Shown here in pieces: positions 15,814 to 24,260 of a stretch of 64,000 nucleotides of DNA. Location of the stretch: contig JACJZJ010000005.1 of assembly GCA_020635675.1 (NCBI GenBank), forward strand, positions 124,001-188,000. Reading direction: 5' to 3'. Under the pieces are notes generated by a model. That model saw only the letters and a list, made by a program, of their open reading frames with translations, was not told where the DNA came from and did not search any database. This DNA comes from Flavobacteriales bacterium. Its GTDB lineage: Bacteria > Bacteroidota > Bacteroidia > Flavobacteriales_F > PHOS-HE28. Both the position numbers and the translations under genes were made by a program. Position 1 is the stretch's first letter. Each line of letters starts with the position of its first letter.

Positions 15814-16236
15814 TCACAACTCCCAGGAGAGGCCATTCCTGAAAACCGTGCCCTTGAAGAGCGCCACCGCCCGACCATCCGCATCGGTGATCCGCACATG
15901 ATAAGTGGCAAAACGCTTTCCCTTGTTCACCTCTTCCGCGGTCGCCATCAGCACATCGTTCACATTCACAGGGCGTGTATGGGTGATGGAGGTCTCGATG
16001 CTTACGGCCTGGGTGCCATGTGAGTTGGCAGCGAAGGCCAGTGCGCTGTCGGCCAATGCATAGCAGATTCCCCCGTGAGCAATGCCAAAGCCGTTCAACA
16101 TCTCTTCCCGGACCCGCATGCGCAGTGAACAAGCGCCTGGTCCCACTCGCAGTCGTTCGATCCCCAGCCATCGACTGAAAGGATCGTGCGAATACATGCG
16201 CTCCACCACCTTCTCGGCCAGCTGCTGCGCTTCCAT
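15814..16236 (-). CDS. paaI: PaaI-type hotdog thioesterase
   Basis: A 140-residue hotdog-fold protein. The family signature NGFGIAHGGICYALADSA carries the Asn/His/Gly and acidic residues that bind and hydrolyse the acyl-CoA thioester. PaaI enzymes clear dead-end hydroxylated phenylacetyl-CoA and related thioesters. The divergent neighbour is a 3-oxoadipyl-CoA-type thiolase, consistent with aromatic or acyl-CoA metabolism, although no other paa genes are in the window. TACCTTGG at 16241-16248 is four bases before the ATG at 16236. Confidence 0.88.
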   Translation of the reverse strand: MEAQQLAEKVVERMYSHDPFSRWLGIERLRVGPGACSLRMRVREEMLNGFGIAHGGICYALADSALAFAANSHGTQAVSIETSITHTRPVNVNDVLMATAEEVNKGKRFATYHVRITDADGRAVALFKGTVFRNGLSWEL

Positions 16237-16240
16237 GCCT

Positions 16241-16248
16241 CCAAGGTA
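16241..16248 (-). promoter_or_regulatory. -7 box TACCTTGG four bases before paaI
   Basis: The minus strand reads TACCTTGG, AGGC, ATG. Confidence 0.55.
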
Positions 16249-16326
16249 GGTGACCGAGGGTCGTGGTCGCTTGGGGTGGGCCGCTTTCAAAGGAAAATGC
16301 AAATTCGCGACCTTTCCCGAACTCCC

Positions 16327-17529
16327 ATGGACATATACCTCATCGACGCCGTTCGGACCCCGATCGGCGCATTTGCCGGTAGCCTGGCGCCTGTCCGTGC
16401 CGACGACCTCGCCGCTCATGTGATCGCCGGCATACTGGAAAGGCATCCGGGCCTAGACCCCACGGCCATCGATGATGTGATCATGGGGTGCGCGAACCAG
16501 GCAGGCGAGGACAACCGCAATGTGTCCCGTATGGCCCTTCTCCTCGCGGGGCTACCTTCTACCGTACCTGGCGAGACCGTCAATCGCCTTTGTGCCTCAG
16601 GCATGAGCGCTGTTGTCCAAGCCGGTCGTGCGATCGTGGCAGGACATGGCGACCTGTTCATTGCCGGAGGTGTTGAGCACATGACAAGAGGGCCATGGGT
16701 GATGAGCAAGACGAGCACTCCCTACGGTCGTGATGCACAGCTGTACGACAGCAGCTTCGGATGGCGGTTCGTGAATCCGCGTCTACATGATCGCTACGGC
16801 ACGGACGGTATGGGAGAAACGGCCGAGAACCTCATGGAGGAGCGCACCATATCCCGAGAGGACCAGGATCGTTTCGCACTGTGGAGCCAACAAAAGGCCG
16901 ATGCCGCCAGGAAGAACGGAAGATTGGCACGCGAGATCCTGCCGGTCGCCATCCCCCAGCGCAAAGGACCTGCCCTGCTCTTCGAGCATGACGAGTTCAT
17001 CAAACCGGCCACGACCATGGACGTACTGGCCGGTCTGCGTCCGGCATTCCGGAAGAACGGCACCGTGACGGCCGGTAATTCGAGCGGGCTCAATGACGGC
17101 GCTGCGGCCTTGCTCATCGGCAGTGACAAAGCCGTGCGGCGTTACGACCTCGAACCGTTGGCACGTATCGTGAGCAGCGCGGTGGTCGGGGTGGAGCCGC
17201 GCATCATGGGCATCGGACCTGTTCCCGCGACACGAAAGGCCTTGGAGCGGGCCGGGATGGCGCTGGAGAACATGGACATCATCGAATTGAACGAAGCATT
17301 CGCCGCACAGGCCCTGAGCTGCACACGGACCCTCGGACTTGCCGATGACGACCCCCGTATCAACCTCAATGGTGGAGCGATCGCCCTGGGGCACCCCTTG
17401 GGCATGAGCGGTGCGCGGTTGCTCCAGACCGCCGCCATCGAACTTCAGGACCGACGCGCACGCTACGCGCTGTGTACCATGTGCGTCGGCGTGGGCCAGG
17501 GCTATGCCGCGATCTTGGAGCGCGTTTGA
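16327..17529 (+). CDS. Thiolase, 3-oxoadipyl-CoA thiolase type
   Basis: A 400-residue thiolase. The acyl-accepting Cys89 lies in ETVNRLCASGMSA, the catalytic His in NGGAIALGHPLGMSG, and the second Cys near the C-terminus in CTMCVGVGQG. The stretch GCANQAGEDNRNVSRMA is typical of PcaF/PaaJ-type enzymes that split 3-oxoadipyl-CoA into succinyl-CoA and acetyl-CoA, rather than of biosynthetic acetoacetyl-CoA thiolases. The start at 16327 begins the conserved strand MDIYLIDAVRTP. It is divergent from the paaI gene; substrate assignment is by subfamily resemblance only. Confidence 0.9.
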   Translation: MDIYLIDAVRTPIGAFAGSLAPVRADDLAAHVIAGILERHPGLDPTAIDDVIMGCANQAGEDNRNVSRMALLLAGLPSTVPGETVNRLCASGMSAVVQAGRAIVAGHGDLFIAGGVEHMTRGPWVMSKTSTPYGRDAQLYDSSFGWRFVNPRLHDRYGTDGMGETAENLMEERTISREDQDRFALWSQQKADAARKNGRLAREILPVAIPQRKGPALLFEHDEFIKPATTMDVLAGLRPAFRKNGTVTAGNSSGLNDGAAALLIGSDKAVRRYDLEPLARIVSSAVVGVEPRIMGIGPVPATRKALERAGMALENMDIIELNEAFAAQALSCTRTLGLADDDPRINLNGGAIALGHPLGMSGARLLQTAAIELQDRRARYALCTMCVGVGQGYAAILERV

Positions 17530-17573
17530 ACAGAACCCGATCCATGCGACCTAACTTCACCTTCTCGTTCTCC

Positions 17574-19181
17574 ATGCCGGACCGGCCATCACTCCTTGAA
17601 CGAACACGCCTGTGGATCGCGTGCCTGCTGGCCGCAGGGTCGATCCCTGGTCTTCTTTCCGCCCAGCAGGGAGCGGCCCGCATCAAGGTGGAGGCGGATC
17701 GGACCACGCGACCGGACGAGGTGCATCAGGTCATCGCGATGATCCGTGGAGATGCCACTTCGATCGTCGGCCTCCGTGTGCCGGTCGAGGCCCGTGTGCT
17801 CGGAGGTGTACCGCAAAAGGGTATGGATTGGAGCCTGGTGACGTGGGACCGTGAAAAAATGGAAAGGTCCAAGCAATTGCTGCCCAAGATGATCTACGGG
17901 ATCGGACCGGTCTGTGTGGAGACCATCTTCAAATTCCAAGGCAAGTGCTATTTGCTCGGGTCCAAGGTGCTCCCCGACCAAATGATGGCCCAGCTGATCG
18001 TTCAGGAATTCGACCCACACAGTCTGGTGACCAAGGGCGGGAGGGAATTGGTCCAGGTGCCCTTGGAGCGTTTCGGTGGGGCGACCAGACCCATGCCCGG
18101 CGCGGCCATCGGCTTCAATGCCACGCTCTCGGCCGATAGCAGCCAACTCTGCCTATCAACGGATCCGGAGAACACCTCGCGACCCGGCGCCACCTACGTT
18201 TCACTGGTCTTCCACAAGGACCTGCAACTCCATTGGTCCAATGTACTGGCGTTCGACCAGGAACCGGCGGGTGCAGAACTGTTGCAGGACCTCTTTGATA
18301 GCGAGGCCGTTCATTGGTTCCTGTTCAGAACGATGGCGACCAAGAATCCGAAGGATACCGGATCTCCCGCCATCGGTATCAAGCTCGTGCGCATGGACAG
18401 CTCCGGGCAAAAGATGAAGGACGTTGAGCTACCCGGCTCCGCTTATGTCCAGGATGCCAGGATGGTTTTGCGCCCGGATGGCAAATTGCTGTTCGGTGGG
18501 GTCTGGGCCGAAAGGAAGATGCGCAATGACCGATCCAAAGGAATGTTCGTCAGCTCCATGAACACCGGGGACCTGGAGTGGGGTGCCATGAAAATGGTCG
18601 AGTTCGAGAAGAAGGTGATCGAGGGGCACGAAGAACTTCAGCGGGACATGGTCGTCGAGGACCTCCTCGTGATGGCGGACGGCGGCTTGGCCCTGCTCAC
18701 GGATGAGCACAAGCTACGGACCACGCAGAGCAGCAATTTCGCCAACAAGATGGTCACGAGGGAGAGCTACATCTCCGGGGACCTGCATATCCTTCGCACG
18801 AACCGGTCCGGCGATAAGACGTGGTACACCGTGATACCCCGTGGCCTCAGCCTGGACTCCCCCCACGCGGGTGAGCCCTTCGCGTTGGCCTTTGGGGACC
18901 AGCTTTTCGTAATGATGAACGACGCGGCGGGCAACGAAGAACTTCGCAAGCACAAGGAACCGATCCCTGTCATCGAAAAGGGAGGCGAAGCCATGGTCTT
19001 CGATTTCAAAGAGGACGGGTCCGGCCGCGGCAAAGTGGCCTTGGACGAGCGGGGCCAGGGCTATTTCCTACCAGGGGACCGATGGATCCTCGGACCTGGT
19101 GAGATCGGGCTGCTCGGTTCTCGCGATCTGGGCGGCAAGGAGACATTTCCCGTCCGCGTGTTCATCGAGAGCGGCCGCTGA
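17574..19181 (+). CDS. Large exported protein, function unknown
   Basis: About 535 residues with an N-terminal signal peptide (basic start, hydrophobic stretch, cleavage near LLSAQ at residue 30). The mature part is rich in beta structure with repeated Asp/Gly turns and phrases such as LRPDGKLLFGGVW and LLVMADGGLALLTDE, which suggest beta-propeller-like blades. No catalytic motif was recognised. A promoter-like TAACTTCA at 17552-17559 favours the ATG at 17574 over one at 17544. It starts just after the thiolase and may be read through from it. Confidence 0.75.
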   Translation: MPDRPSLLERTRLWIACLLAAGSIPGLLSAQQGAARIKVEADRTTRPDEVHQVIAMIRGDATSIVGLRVPVEARVLGGVPQKGMDWSLVTWDREKMERSKQLLPKMIYGIGPVCVETIFKFQGKCYLLGSKVLPDQMMAQLIVQEFDPHSLVTKGGRELVQVPLERFGGATRPMPGAAIGFNATLSADSSQLCLSTDPENTSRPGATYVSLVFHKDLQLHWSNVLAFDQEPAGAELLQDLFDSEAVHWFLFRTMATKNPKDTGSPAIGIKLVRMDSSGQKMKDVELPGSAYVQDARMVLRPDGKLLFGGVWAERKMRNDRSKGMFVSSMNTGDLEWGAMKMVEFEKKVIEGHEELQRDMVVEDLLVMADGGLALLTDEHKLRTTQSSNFANKMVTRESYISGDLHILRTNRSGDKTWYTVIPRGLSLDSPHAGEPFALAFGDQLFVMMNDAAGNEELRKHKEPIPVIEKGGEAMVFDFKEDGSGRGKVALDERGQGYFLPGDRWILGPGEIGLLGSRDLGGKETFPVRVFIESGR

Positions 19182-19207
19182 TCTACGACCCACCCCACGC
19201 ACCCACC

Positions 19208-19816
19208 ATGATCGAGACCGAACGCATCAATAGCCACATCGCCGAACAGGACGAATGGAAACGGCGTCTGATGGTACGCCTACGCCAGCTGATCCACCAG
19301 GTGGATCCCGGCATTGAGGAGACCTGGCGGTGGAACGGCCCGCACTTCGACAGGAACGGCATCATGCTGGGTATGTCGGCGCACAAGACCTGCGTGAGCA
19401 TCTGGTTCCATAAGGGGGCGCTGCTCAAAGATCCCAGGCGGCTGTTCGAACCCCTGGAAAAGGACGAGGCGAAAGGGATGCGCGTGTACAAACTGAAGGA
19501 AAGCGACGCGATCGACGAGAAAGCCTTCACCGAGCTCGTAAAGCAAGCTGTCAAGCTGAACGAGGACGGTGTGAAACTTTCCGAGGCCAAGCCAGCGCGG
19601 AAGACCCTCGTGGTCCCACCAGAACTGGAGAGCGTGCTGAAAAAGGACCAGCACGCCATGACCAATTGGGAGGGTTTCAGCTATTCCAAGAAGAAGGATT
19701 ACATCGAATGGGTCACGGACGCCAAGCGGGAGGAGACACGCAAACGAAGGATCGCCCAGGCATTCCAACTGATCCGGGACGGTCTGGCCCTGAACGAACG
19801 CTACGAAAAGCAGTAG
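19208..19816 (+). CDS. DUF1801 / YdeI-OmdA family protein
   Basis: A 202-residue cytosolic protein. The first 115 residues match the DUF1801 fold (IEETWRWNGPHFDRNG, KTCVSIWFHKG), and the C-terminal 75 residues carry the OmdA/YdeI helical domain (NWEGFSYSKKKDYIEWVTDAKREE in two blocks, then ETRKRRIAQA). Members are annotated as bacteriocin-protection or YdeI/OmpD-associated proteins, but biochemical evidence is thin. No signal peptide or membrane segment. A strong hairpin terminator follows. Confidence 0.85.
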   Translation: MIETERINSHIAEQDEWKRRLMVRLRQLIHQVDPGIEETWRWNGPHFDRNGIMLGMSAHKTCVSIWFHKGALLKDPRRLFEPLEKDEAKGMRVYKLKESDAIDEKAFTELVKQAVKLNEDGVKLSEAKPARKTLVVPPELESVLKKDQHAMTNWEGFSYSKKKDYIEWVTDAKREETRKRRIAQAFQLIRDGLALNERYEKQ

Positions 19817-19833
19817 CGACCCGCACCGTTATG

Positions 19834-19858
19834 AAAAGGCCGCCCTCGGGCGGCCTTT
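19834..19858. terminator. Bidirectional terminator between the YdeI-like gene and rpmE2
   Basis: AAAGGCCGCC and GGCGGCCTTT form a perfect stem between two convergent genes. A-run and T-run flanks allow it to act in both directions. Confidence 0.8.
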
Positions 19859-19880
19859 ACGTTCCATTGCGCGGAATGTA

Positions 19881-20144
19881 CTACTCGCCCTTCTTCTGAT
19901 GGCGGGCGTAGCGCTTCTTGAACTTGTCCACCCGACCCGCGGTGTCCACCAACATCATCTTGCCGGTGTAGAAGGGGTGTGATGTATGGCTGATATCCAG
20001 CTTGACGAGCGGATATTCGGTACCATCCTCCCATTTGATGGTCTCCTTGGTCGCAGCGCAGCTGCGTCCGATGAACATGTAGTCATTGGACATGTCCTTG
20101 AAAACCACCAGACGGTAGTTCTCGGGATGGATGCCTTGTTTCAT
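19881..20144 (-). CDS. rpmE2: 50S ribosomal protein L31 type B
   Basis: An 87-residue basic protein beginning MKQGIHPENYR with the conserved THPFYTGK-like segment (here SHPFYTGKMMLVDTAGRVDKF). It lacks the CxxC zinc ligands, so it is the zinc-independent C-minus form that forms part of the 50S subunit bridge region. A good ribosome-binding site (AAGAAGG) precedes the ATG, unlike most genes in this window. The leader of about 45 bases holds a GC-rich hairpin and is preceded by a consensus TAAATTTG box. Confidence 0.95.
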   Translation of the reverse strand: MKQGIHPENYRLVVFKDMSNDYMFIGRSCAATKETIKWEDGTEYPLVKLDISHTSHPFYTGKMMLVDTAGRVDKFKKRYARHQKKGE

Positions 20145-20159
20145 GGCCTTCTTCGTTTC

Positions 20160-20181
20160 GACCGGGCACGAGGCCCGGGTC
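20160..20181 (-). promoter_or_regulatory. GC-rich hairpin in the rpmE2 leader
   Basis: On the transcript strand GACCCGGGC and GCCCGGTC pair with one bulged base. It sits between the -7 box and the ribosome-binding site, where a ribosomal protein could bind its own mRNA. Confidence 0.4.
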
Positions 20182-20190
20182 TTGGGGGCG

Positions 20191-20198
20191 CAAATTTA
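20191..20198 (-). promoter_or_regulatory. Consensus -7 box TAAATTTG for rpmE2
   Basis: A full TAnnTTTG match on the minus strand, 46 bases before the rpmE2 ATG. Confidence 0.6.
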
Positions 20199-20287
20199 AC
20201 GCGACTTCCGGATCCAGCAAAGTCCAGGACCGTGCAATGATCCTCCAGCAAGGCCGTATTGAAGCGGACGAGCCATCTTTGCAGCCC

Positions 20288-21784
20288 TTGGTCCAGATCA
20301 AGCATACCCTGCCGTTCCTTGTATTCGCCATCCTTTCCAGCGGCTGCAGGAAGGAGTTGCAGTTCACCGAGGACCGGGTGGAATTGGACTTCAGCCAGGA
20401 TACCGTGGCTTTCGACACGGTGTTCACCACGTTGTCCACCTCGGTGACCAAACGCTTCACCGTGCGCAACCCCAACGACCAGGCGGTAAAGGTGCACGTG
20501 GAACTGCAAGGTGGCGCCCCCTCCCCTTTTCGCATCAACGTGGACGGGGGCAGCGGAACCTCGTTCGACGACTTGGAGATCTACGGGAAGGACAGCGTCT
20601 TCGTCTTCGTGGAGGTGCTGCCGGGCGCCGGGAACGTGAACACCCCCTTCGTCGTGGAGGACCACATCCTCTTCAATACCAATGGCAACGAGCAGAGCGT
20701 GCTGCTGACCGCCTGGGGGCAGGACGCCGTTCACTACCAACCGGACGAATACGTCAATGGCTATCCGCCGTTCACCTATATCGCCGGCGGCTATGACCAG
20801 AACGGCAATCAGATCTGTGAAACGGTGCATTGGACGAACGAGAAGCCGATCCTGCTATACGGCTACGGCGTCGTTGATTCCTGCTGCCAATTGATCATCG
20901 ACCCGGGCACACGGATCCATGTGCATGGCGGGGGCGGATTGTGGGTGTACAAGTACGGCCAGGTCATCGCCGAAGGCACCCAGGAGGAGCACATCACCTT
21001 CCAGAGCGACCGGCTGGAACCGGCCTATGCGGACCTGCCCGGTCAATGGGACCGCATCTGGATCAACGAAGGGAGCACCGGGATGGACCAGCGTTTCGAC
21101 CATGTGGACATCAAGAACGCCCTGATCGGGATCCAGTGCGAGACGTTCCCATTGGACCCGGCGGCACCGACGAGCGATGCGGTCCTGCAGTTGAACAATG
21201 TGAGCATCCGGAATTGCTCCGCGGCCGGCATCCTGAGCCACAACTACAGGATCACAAGCACGAACCTCCTGGTGGCCGATTGTGGCCAATACTGCGTGGC
21301 GCTGACCGGTGGGGGCCAGTACCATTTCGACCATGCCACCATCGCGAACTATTGGTCGTATGATGTCCGACAGACCCCTGCCTTCGCCGTTACGAACGCC
21401 TATGACGATATCACAGGTGCCACCCAGGTCCGGGAGATCCTTACGAGCACGTTCACGAACAACATCATCTATGGGGGCAATACGAACGAATTCCAATTGG
21501 AACTTGATAATGGCGCACCCACGGACCTCACCTTCGATCACCTGCTGGTCCGCACGAACGAGCCCACGAACGACAACACCCTTTTCCCGGACCAGGGGAG
21601 CATCTACCGCAATCAGGACCCGGCCTTCGTGGCCGCCGGGGAAGGCGACCTTCATTTGAAGGAGAACTCCGCGGCGCGGAACAAGGCCACGGCTCCCTCC
21701 GTGGATGCCATTTTCGACCTGGACGGTGTGGACCGCACGATCGACGGGGAGTACGATCTCGGCTGCTACGATTACGCGCCCTGA
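20288..21784 (+). CDS. Lipoprotein with right-handed beta-helix-like repeats
   Basis: About 498 residues. The N-terminus looks like a lipoprotein signal (hydrophobic stretch ending SSGC, Cys near residue 20). Residues 30-140 resemble an Ig-like domain found in cell-surface proteins; the middle and C-terminal parts have repeated short beta strands and Asn/Gly/Asp turns (DHVDIKNALIGIQCE, LNNVSIRNCSAAGI, FDHATIANY) of the parallel beta-helix type. It may bind or process polysaccharide at the surface. The start is uncertain: a TTG at 20288 fits the promoter-like CATCTTTG (20274-20281), while an ATG at 20237 also opens the frame. Its end overlaps the convergent reductase by 13 bases. Confidence 0.75.
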   Translation: MVQIKHTLPFLVFAILSSGCRKELQFTEDRVELDFSQDTVAFDTVFTTLSTSVTKRFTVRNPNDQAVKVHVELQGGAPSPFRINVDGGSGTSFDDLEIYGKDSVFVFVEVLPGAGNVNTPFVVEDHILFNTNGNEQSVLLTAWGQDAVHYQPDEYVNGYPPFTYIAGGYDQNGNQICETVHWTNEKPILLYGYGVVDSCCQLIIDPGTRIHVHGGGGLWVYKYGQVIAEGTQEEHITFQSDRLEPAYADLPGQWDRIWINEGSTGMDQRFDHVDIKNALIGIQCETFPLDPAAPTSDAVLQLNNVSIRNCSAAGILSHNYRITSTNLLVADCGQYCVALTGGGQYHFDHATIANYWSYDVRQTPAFAVTNAYDDITGATQVREILTSTFTNNIIYGGNTNEFQLELDNGAPTDLTFDHLLVRTNEPTNDNTLFPDQGSIYRNQDPAFVAAGEGDLHLKENSAARNKATAPSVDAIFDLDGVDRTIDGEYDLGCYDYAP

Positions 21785-22875
21785 AGGCCTTTCAGGAAAG
21801 CCAGGGTATCCACCCCGTCCGCATAGCTCTCCGGGCCCGGATATTGGGCCCTGCCGAACGGCACGTGGCCATGCCCAACACGACATTGGACGCTGGCGGT
21901 CAAAGCAACGAGCGTCTCCTCGACCTCCTTGGCATCGCGGTATCGCTCGTAGTAGACCGAACCCACCGGGCTGGTCAGCGCCTTTTCCTCCTTGAGCAGC
22001 AGAAAACCGTTCTCAAGAAAGGCCTGACCCTCGAGCAGCCAAAGTGCGCGATGATAGTCGTAGTTGTTCGCGTACTTGGCGTGGTGGATGATGGCGTTCC
22101 ATGGATAGATGGCCTTGAAGAAACGGTCCAGGTCGAGATCGTGGGGCACGAAGATCTTGGACACGTTCCGGCACCCCAGTCCGAAATAGCGGAATATGTC
22201 CTCGCCCAGAGCGGCCAATTCCGCATCCGTTTCGGTCCCATCGAGCAAGGCTACACTGACCCGGTTCCGGCGTACGATGCGCGGAACATCAGCGAAATAA
22301 TGATGGAAGTACCGGGCCGTGTTGTCACTGCCCGTGGCGATCAGCGCATCCACCCGGCCCAACTTGTCCTGCACGATCGCCACGCGTTCCGTCAACTCCG
22401 GCAAGAACGCCACGGCCATCCGCAGAAGGGCCGGGGTCAGCCCGGCATCCTGGGCCGAGCACTTCACGCGCGCCCTATGGCCACTGAGCAATACGCACAG
22501 CAGGTCGTGGAACCCGACGAAGGGCACATTCCCCGCCATGACCACGCCGACCAAGCGGCTGACCGCCGGCCCTTCGGCAAGCGTCGGATAGGCCTGTAGC
22601 CAGCGGTCCACCCGGTCCGCGGCGAGCATTTCCGACAGACCACCCAGGGCATGACGCACCTCCTCTTCCACGAACCAACCGTTCAAGGTGTGTGCATTCC
22701 GGACCACGCGATCGAACTGGGCATACTCCTCCTCCACCAGGCCGCACGCATGGCCCGGCCATGCGTGCCCTTCGGCCAGGAGGCCACAGACATGTCCTGC
22801 CCGGACCACCGCTCCCCTGGACCTGACCAGTTCATCCGAACGCGCAGCGTCGGATCCCTTCTCTGCTTCCATCAC
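21772..22875 (-). CDS. LuxC-type acyl-CoA reductase family protein
   Basis: A 367-residue soluble protein of the NADPH-dependent LuxC family. Recognisable pieces are VVMAGNVPFVGFHDLLCVLLSG (in two blocks: VVMAGNVPF and FHDLLCVLLSG), VKCSAQD and the region around the conserved Cys in FRYFGLGCRNVSKIFVP, which would carry the acyl-enzyme thioester. The family reduces acyl-CoA or activated fatty acids to aldehydes. It is divergent from a ferredoxin gene and next to serC-serA, a neighbourhood often seen in Flavobacteria; no luciferase or wax-ester genes are present. Confidence 0.88.
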   Translation of the reverse strand: MMEAEKGSDAARSDELVRSRGAVVRAGHVCGLLAEGHAWPGHACGLVEEEYAQFDRVVRNAHTLNGWFVEEEVRHALGGLSEMLAADRVDRWLQAYPTLAEGPAVSRLVGVVMAGNVPFVGFHDLLCVLLSGHRARVKCSAQDAGLTPALLRMAVAFLPELTERVAIVQDKLGRVDALIATGSDNTARYFHHYFADVPRIVRRNRVSVALLDGTETDAELAALGEDIFRYFGLGCRNVSKIFVPHDLDLDRFFKAIYPWNAIIHHAKYANNYDYHRALWLLEGQAFLENGFLLLKEEKALTSPVGSVYYERYRDAKEVEETLVALTASVQCRVGHGHVPFGRAQYPGPESYADGVDTLAFLKGLQGA

Positions 22876-22879
22876 CGAC

Positions 22880-22887
22880 TATCTTTG
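22880..22887 (+). promoter_or_regulatory. Consensus -7 box TATCTTTG for the ferredoxin gene
   Basis: A full TAnnTTTG match 38 bases before the ferredoxin ATG at 22926. Confidence 0.6.
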
Positions 22888-22925
22888 CGGCCGCTGGAAC
22901 GACGCGCAAAAGTAGACCCTTACGC

Positions 22926-23273
22926 ATGGCGATCATCATCACCGACGAGTGCATCAATTGCGGTGCCTGTGAGCCCGAATGCCCGAACAACGCGATCTAT
23001 GAGGGCGGCATGGAGTGGCGCTTGAGCGATGGCACCAGCCTTCATGGCCAGCAGACCACACCCACCGGCCATGCCTACGACGCGGACGCCACCCAATCCC
23101 CGGTGGCGATGGACGTGTACTACATCGTGCCGGACAAATGCACCGAATGCACGGGGTTCCATGATGAACCCCAATGTGCGGCGGTATGCCCCGTCGACTG
23201 TTGCGTGGACGACCCCGGCCACCGCGAGTCCAAGGAGCAGTTGATGGCGAAGAAGGAGTTCATGCATCTGTAG
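22926..23273 (+). CDS. Two-cluster [4Fe-4S] ferredoxin
   Basis: A 115-residue protein. The N-terminal cluster motif is CxxCxxCxxxCP (Cys 9, 12, 15, 19). The second has an expanded spacing, CTEC, eight residues, C, three residues, CPVDCC, as in the Alvin-type bacterial ferredoxins with an insertion between ligands. It is a low-potential electron carrier. Its divergent partner is the acyl-CoA reductase gene, but a direct electron-transfer link is only inferred. A separate exported-protein gene follows after 66 bases. Confidence 0.93.
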   Translation: MAIIITDECINCGACEPECPNNAIYEGGMEWRLSDGTSLHGQQTTPTGHAYDADATQSPVAMDVYYIVPDKCTECTGFHDEPQCAAVCPVDCCVDDPGHRESKEQLMAKKEFMHL

Positions 23274-23339
23274 TTTGCTCATCAGGGGTCCCAAGCCCCG
23301 GTCCCGGTACTTTCTACCTCCTTGCGACGTTCTGTTCCC

Positions 23340-24200
23340 ATGCGTTTCCTGGTCCTGCTCGCGGTAGGTGTCCCCGTATGCGTATCAGCGCAGGGACAAC
23401 CGGGTGGGGATGACGGCGTGGCGCGATGTGCGGCCGAATTGAAAGCATTGTCCATGGCAGGCACGGACGTCGCCCGGGACAGCATCAACATGCTGCTGAA
23501 GACCACAATGCGCACGGTGCTCGATCAGGAGCAGGCCATGGAGGTCCCCTTCACGGACGTGCCGATGGGGATCGTGGAGCCACCGGACAAGGCTTTCCGC
23601 TTGTTCACATGGAACGTTCCCAGGGAGGACGGCAGCCATCGCTTCGAGGGATTCCTCCTCCTGGACCGACGGAAGGGTCCCTTGCTGATCGAATTGACCG
23701 ATCGGACCAAAGCGATCGGTCCTCCAGAGAACGTGGAGTTGGAGCCGGACCACTGGTACGGTGCGATCTACTATGGCGTTGTACCGCAGAAGCGTGGGGG
23801 GAAGACCTACTACACACTGCTCGGCTGGAAGGGCTACAGCAAGGTCGAGACGCGAAAGGTGATCGACGTTCTGCGCTTCCGTGGGGACGCGCCCCGCTTC
23901 GGCGCGCCCCTGTTCGATGAGGGTGGGGTGAAAAAGCAGAGACGGGTGTTCGCCTATTCGTTCCAGGCCAGCATGAGCCTGCGCTATGACCCCAACACGC
24001 AGAGGATCGTGTTCGACCACCTGAGCCCTGTGCGTGCCGACATGGAGGGTCAACCGTCATTCTACGGTCCGGACCTGAGCTATGACGCCTACTTCTGGGA
24101 CAAGGGGACCTGGACGTATCAGCGCGATGTGGATGCCAGGGGGAACGAGGGTGAAAAACGTCCCTGGAACGCGCCGCCAAAAGGCGGGCGCCAGCGTTAA
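23340..24200 (+). CDS. Exported hypothetical protein
   Basis: A 286-residue protein with a clear signal peptide (MRFLVLLAVGVPVCVSAQ). The mature part has an N-terminal helical region and then a beta-rich region with WYGAIYYGVVPQKRGGKTYYTLLGWKG, followed by YSFQASMSLRYDPNTQRIVFDHL (in two blocks), which is reminiscent of periplasmic or surface proteins of Bacteroidota without assigned function. No catalytic motif is visible. It lies between the ferredoxin gene and serC on the same strand. Confidence 0.75.
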   Translation: MRFLVLLAVGVPVCVSAQGQPGGDDGVARCAAELKALSMAGTDVARDSINMLLKTTMRTVLDQEQAMEVPFTDVPMGIVEPPDKAFRLFTWNVPREDGSHRFEGFLLLDRRKGPLLIELTDRTKAIGPPENVELEPDHWYGAIYYGVVPQKRGGKTYYTLLGWKGYSKVETRKVIDVLRFRGDAPRFGAPLFDEGGVKKQRRVFAYSFQASMSLRYDPNTQRIVFDHLSPVRADMEGQPSFYGPDLSYDAYFWDKGTWTYQRDVDARGNEGEKRPWNAPPKGGRQR

Positions 24201-24228
24201 CGGCCTGCGATACCGTCACCAAGGGTCC

Positions 24229-24236
24229 TAACTTTG
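24229..24236 (+). promoter_or_regulatory. Consensus -7 box TAACTTTG for serC
   Basis: A full TAnnTTTG match 24 bases before the serC ATG at 24261. Confidence 0.6.
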
Positions 24237-24260
24237 GCGGCCGCAAGAAGTCCTCAACCC

